Shown piece after piece: positions 31,128 through 32,769 of a stretch of 32,769 nt of DNA (within the stretch, counting starts at the first letter, position 1; every line of letters starts with the position of its first letter). The notes under the pieces are model-generated. The model worked only from the letters and a program-made list of their open reading frames with translations, had not been told where the DNA came from and did no database searches. The position numbers and the translations under genes were made by a program. Origin of the DNA: Lewinellaceae bacterium (lineage in GTDB: Bacteria > Bacteroidota > Bacteroidia > Chitinophagales > Saprospiraceae); NCBI GenBank assembly GCA_016719605.1, contig JADJYW010000021.1, positions 1 through 32,769 on the forward strand, written 5' to 3'.

Positions 31128-31685
31128 ATGCCCTTTACAGAGGTGAGCAAACAAACCAAGCAGCAGGTGATGGCGCTGCCCCGTGTCGCTCTGCTGCGGG
31201 AGCAGCGAAACAAGCCACCGCAACCATGGAACAAGAAGAACAACAAATGCCGAAAAAGAAACGGAAGTCGGCCTTCAAAGACGGCGGACTGGGCGGGGTT
31301 GCTCCGAAACTTTGCCACCATCATTGCGTCCTTCATTTCCGTGATCACGCTGTTTTATCCTCGTCCGGCAAAACGAACGTATCTAGCCCGACCTGGACTG
31401 GTCGCCCGGGCCAAACTTTTTTTCAGGTTGTTTTGCCGCGATACCCGCTCCCGAATGCGACGATTTGCGGATCATTCCGAGTACGGATTCCACTTCCGGG
31501 CGACTCGCGCTGCGCTGCACATGAACCTGGGGCTTGGCGCAGCCGGGGACCTGCGCATTGCCTGGTCTTTCGGCTTCCAGACAAACTCGACGATACTGTG
31601 CGGATCAACAACCACGTTCGCCACCGGCGTCACCTACGAGTCAAAGGTAAGCGGTCTGCTTTTCGAGAAGGTACGTGACCACTGA
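31128..31685 (+). CDS. Unrecognised open reading frame after the HNH gene
   Basis: A 185-codon frame starts MPFTEVSKQTKQQVMALPRV. Its first 60 residues are Lys/Arg/Gln-rich, followed by one hydrophobic helix NFATIIASFISVITLFY (about 31305-31360). A second overlapping frame (31097-31678) has a similar length, so the true protein may combine both after frame correction. I recognise no domain. The mixture resembles a basic N-terminal region and a single membrane anchor. It begins 30 bases after the HNH stop and could share its transcript. It may also be a decayed gene. Confidence 0.3.
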   Translation: MPFTEVSKQTKQQVMALPRVALLREQRNKPPQPWNKKNNKCRKRNGSRPSKTADWAGLLRNFATIIASFISVITLFYPRPAKRTYLARPGLVARAKLFFRLFCRDTRSRMRRFADHSEYGFHFRATRAALHMNLGLGAAGDLRIAWSFGFQTNSTILCGSTTTFATGVTYESKVSGLLFEKVRDH

Positions 31686-32150
31686 ATCCCTGGACGATGG
31701 CGCGGATTACTGCCTGCCGTTCCATACAGAAAGGAACCTGCACCGAATTGCACTGCCCTGAATTACATTCGGCCCTGGGTCAACCTGGCGATTCAAATCG
31801 GCACGGGTAGCACATTACCCGGAAAGCAGCGTATGAAAATCACTTAGAAACCCTTGCGCACGTTTATCAGGATTTGTCCTGCACGTTAGGATACCAGGAC
31901 ATCAACAGCCAGCAGTACCAGCTTGGGCGCATCAGGTGCAATGATTCCCCATTTTCTGGATATTCGAGCCAAAACCCTGATCGCCCAGGTGTCCAGTTGC
32001 GCGACAAGGAGACCGGGGCAGGCCGTCCCGCACGTCGGTATCGTTTTCAATGTACAGGGGCCGACGCGTCTTTTATGAAACGGATATTGAATTGTAAAGG
32101 CTCCGCTTTGTTGTATAGACAATATAAATTGCATAATAAAATTCTGGTTG
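31686..32150. other. Unassigned stretch with short open fragments
   Basis: No continuous gene is seen. Fragments such as HVYQDLSCTLGYQDINSQQY (about 31860-31920, +), FLDIRAKTLIAQVS (about 31955-31995, +) and YETDIEL (about 32080) look protein-like in different frames. A gene running from about 31128 to 32090 broken by several indels is possible. Confidence 0.35.
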
Positions 32151-32152
32151 GA

Positions 32153-32160
32153 TACCTTTG
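32153..32160 (+). promoter_or_regulatory. -7 element of the last gene
   Basis: TACCTTTG is a perfect match to TAnnTTTG and lies 55 bases before the ATG at 32216. The upstream region is A/T-rich. A TTG at 32129-32131 is 21 bases before the element, near the range of -33 boxes. Confidence 0.5.
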
Positions 32161-32215
32161 ACGCGGCATACTTATTGCTCGCTCATCGCGCATCCGCTCA
32201 TCACAACAAAAACTC

Positions 32216-32769
32216 ATGGCCGACATTAAACAAACCGCAAACGGCGTCATCGTTCCGCTTACCAAACCGTTTGAAAAAAATTCCTTAGCGGCACATCCAG
32301 CGCTGCGGTAGGAGTACACCGTGAACAACGCACCGGATGTACTGCTGGCAACCGCTCATCAACAACGCCCCTTTCCCCGATCGCCCCATCCAGTTGAGCG
32401 GAAATAGCGGCCAAAGCGGCTGCAGGTGGCGGCGATATCCAGTTTTCCGGTAGCGGCGGCCCGGCGAGTTTCAAGGGCAGCGCCCGCACATCGTCCAGCC
32501 TCGCCGTATACCCCGATCCGCCGTTGCTGCTGCGCGACATCGGCCTCGGCGACGACATCAGCCCGGGCCTGCAATGACCCGCGACCCCAAATCCAACTAC
32601 CTCCTCCTGCGCTACAGGGGTACGAGGTGGGCGCCAATGCCAAAACCGGCGTGGTGTTCGGAGGTCCAGCCTCCGCATCAACTACTGCCGGCGGAAAAGC
32701 GAAGTGTCTTTGCCGTTGTTCGCCAAATGCCCAAAACCATGGGCGCTTCCACCGCCGTATTCGAAACCG
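32216..32769 (+). CDS. Hypothetical protein, cut by the window end
   Basis: It starts MADIKQTANGVIVPLTKPFE, then KNFLSGTSSAAVGV after a frameshift near 32280. Readable pieces in other frames include YTVNNAPDVLLATA, AAKAAAGGGDIQFSGSGGPA with SFKGSARTSSSLAVYPDP, RDIGLGDDISPGL, YEVGANAKTGVVFGG and FAVVRQMPKTMGASTAVFET at the edge. There is no signal peptide. The composition is Gly/Ala/Ser-rich and soluble. I know no family. At least five indels occur in 550 bases. Its own promoter element and good frame-corrected coding character support a true gene. Confidence 0.55.

Noticed and set aside
1..32769. tRNA or rRNA genes, or cas genes
   Set aside because: None recognised on either strand; no cloverleaf, rRNA core sequence or Cas motif was seen.

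Overview
The window looks like a Bacteroidota chromosome segment, possibly from the Saprospiria (the class is a weak inference). Three things support the phylum. Four large secreted proteins end in type IX secretion (T9SS) sorting domains. There is a TonB-dependent receptor with a carboxypeptidase-like N-terminal domain. The phylum-specific promoter element TAnnTTTG precedes several starts. Almost every gene is broken by single-base indels that keep protein similarity across frames. The CRISPR repeats carry about one indel per 100 bases, so most breaks look like sequencing errors. I therefore annotate frame-corrected genes spanning several reading frames.

Layout. 1-791 is the end of a CRISPR array with 13 visible repeats and no cas genes in the window. 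1000-11937 (+) holds a kelch-like T9SS protein, two rhodanese proteins, a metal-type TonB receptor, a palindromic MITE-like element, a VIT-type T9SS protein, a TsdA-like dihaem cytochrome c, a Tat-exported SoxB-like metallophosphatase, a 76-residue membrane protein and a DsrE-family protein. 11983-14213 (+) is a GH3 glycosidase. 14281-25890 (-) holds an HYR-repeat T9SS protein, a giant (about 2,270 aa) LamG T9SS protein and a tail-fibre/S74-type protein, with dispersed palindromic repeats upstream of the two T9SS genes. 26133-29198 (+) is a TPR sensor kinase and LuxR-type response regulator pair. 29247-30689 is an IS4/IS701-type insertion sequence. After it come an HNH endonuclease remnant, an unassigned stretch, and a truncated gene with its own promoter at the right edge.

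How the parts work together. The rhodaneses, TsdA-like cytochrome, SoxB-like enzyme and DsrE protein suggest periplasmic oxidation of reduced sulfur, probably thiosulfate or tetrathionate. Three promoters in this part (kelch gene, first rhodanese, TsdA-like gene) each carry a Crp/Fnr-type dyad (roughly TGTGA-N6-TCACA) centred about 37 bases before the last G of the -7 element. This is the class II activator position and suggests one regulator for the set. Separately, the kinase and the regulator genes share a second dyad, AGGGGCTAACCCCT, about 54 bases before the end of their -7 elements, which suggests autoregulation. These two regulatory layouts are the most interesting signals here.
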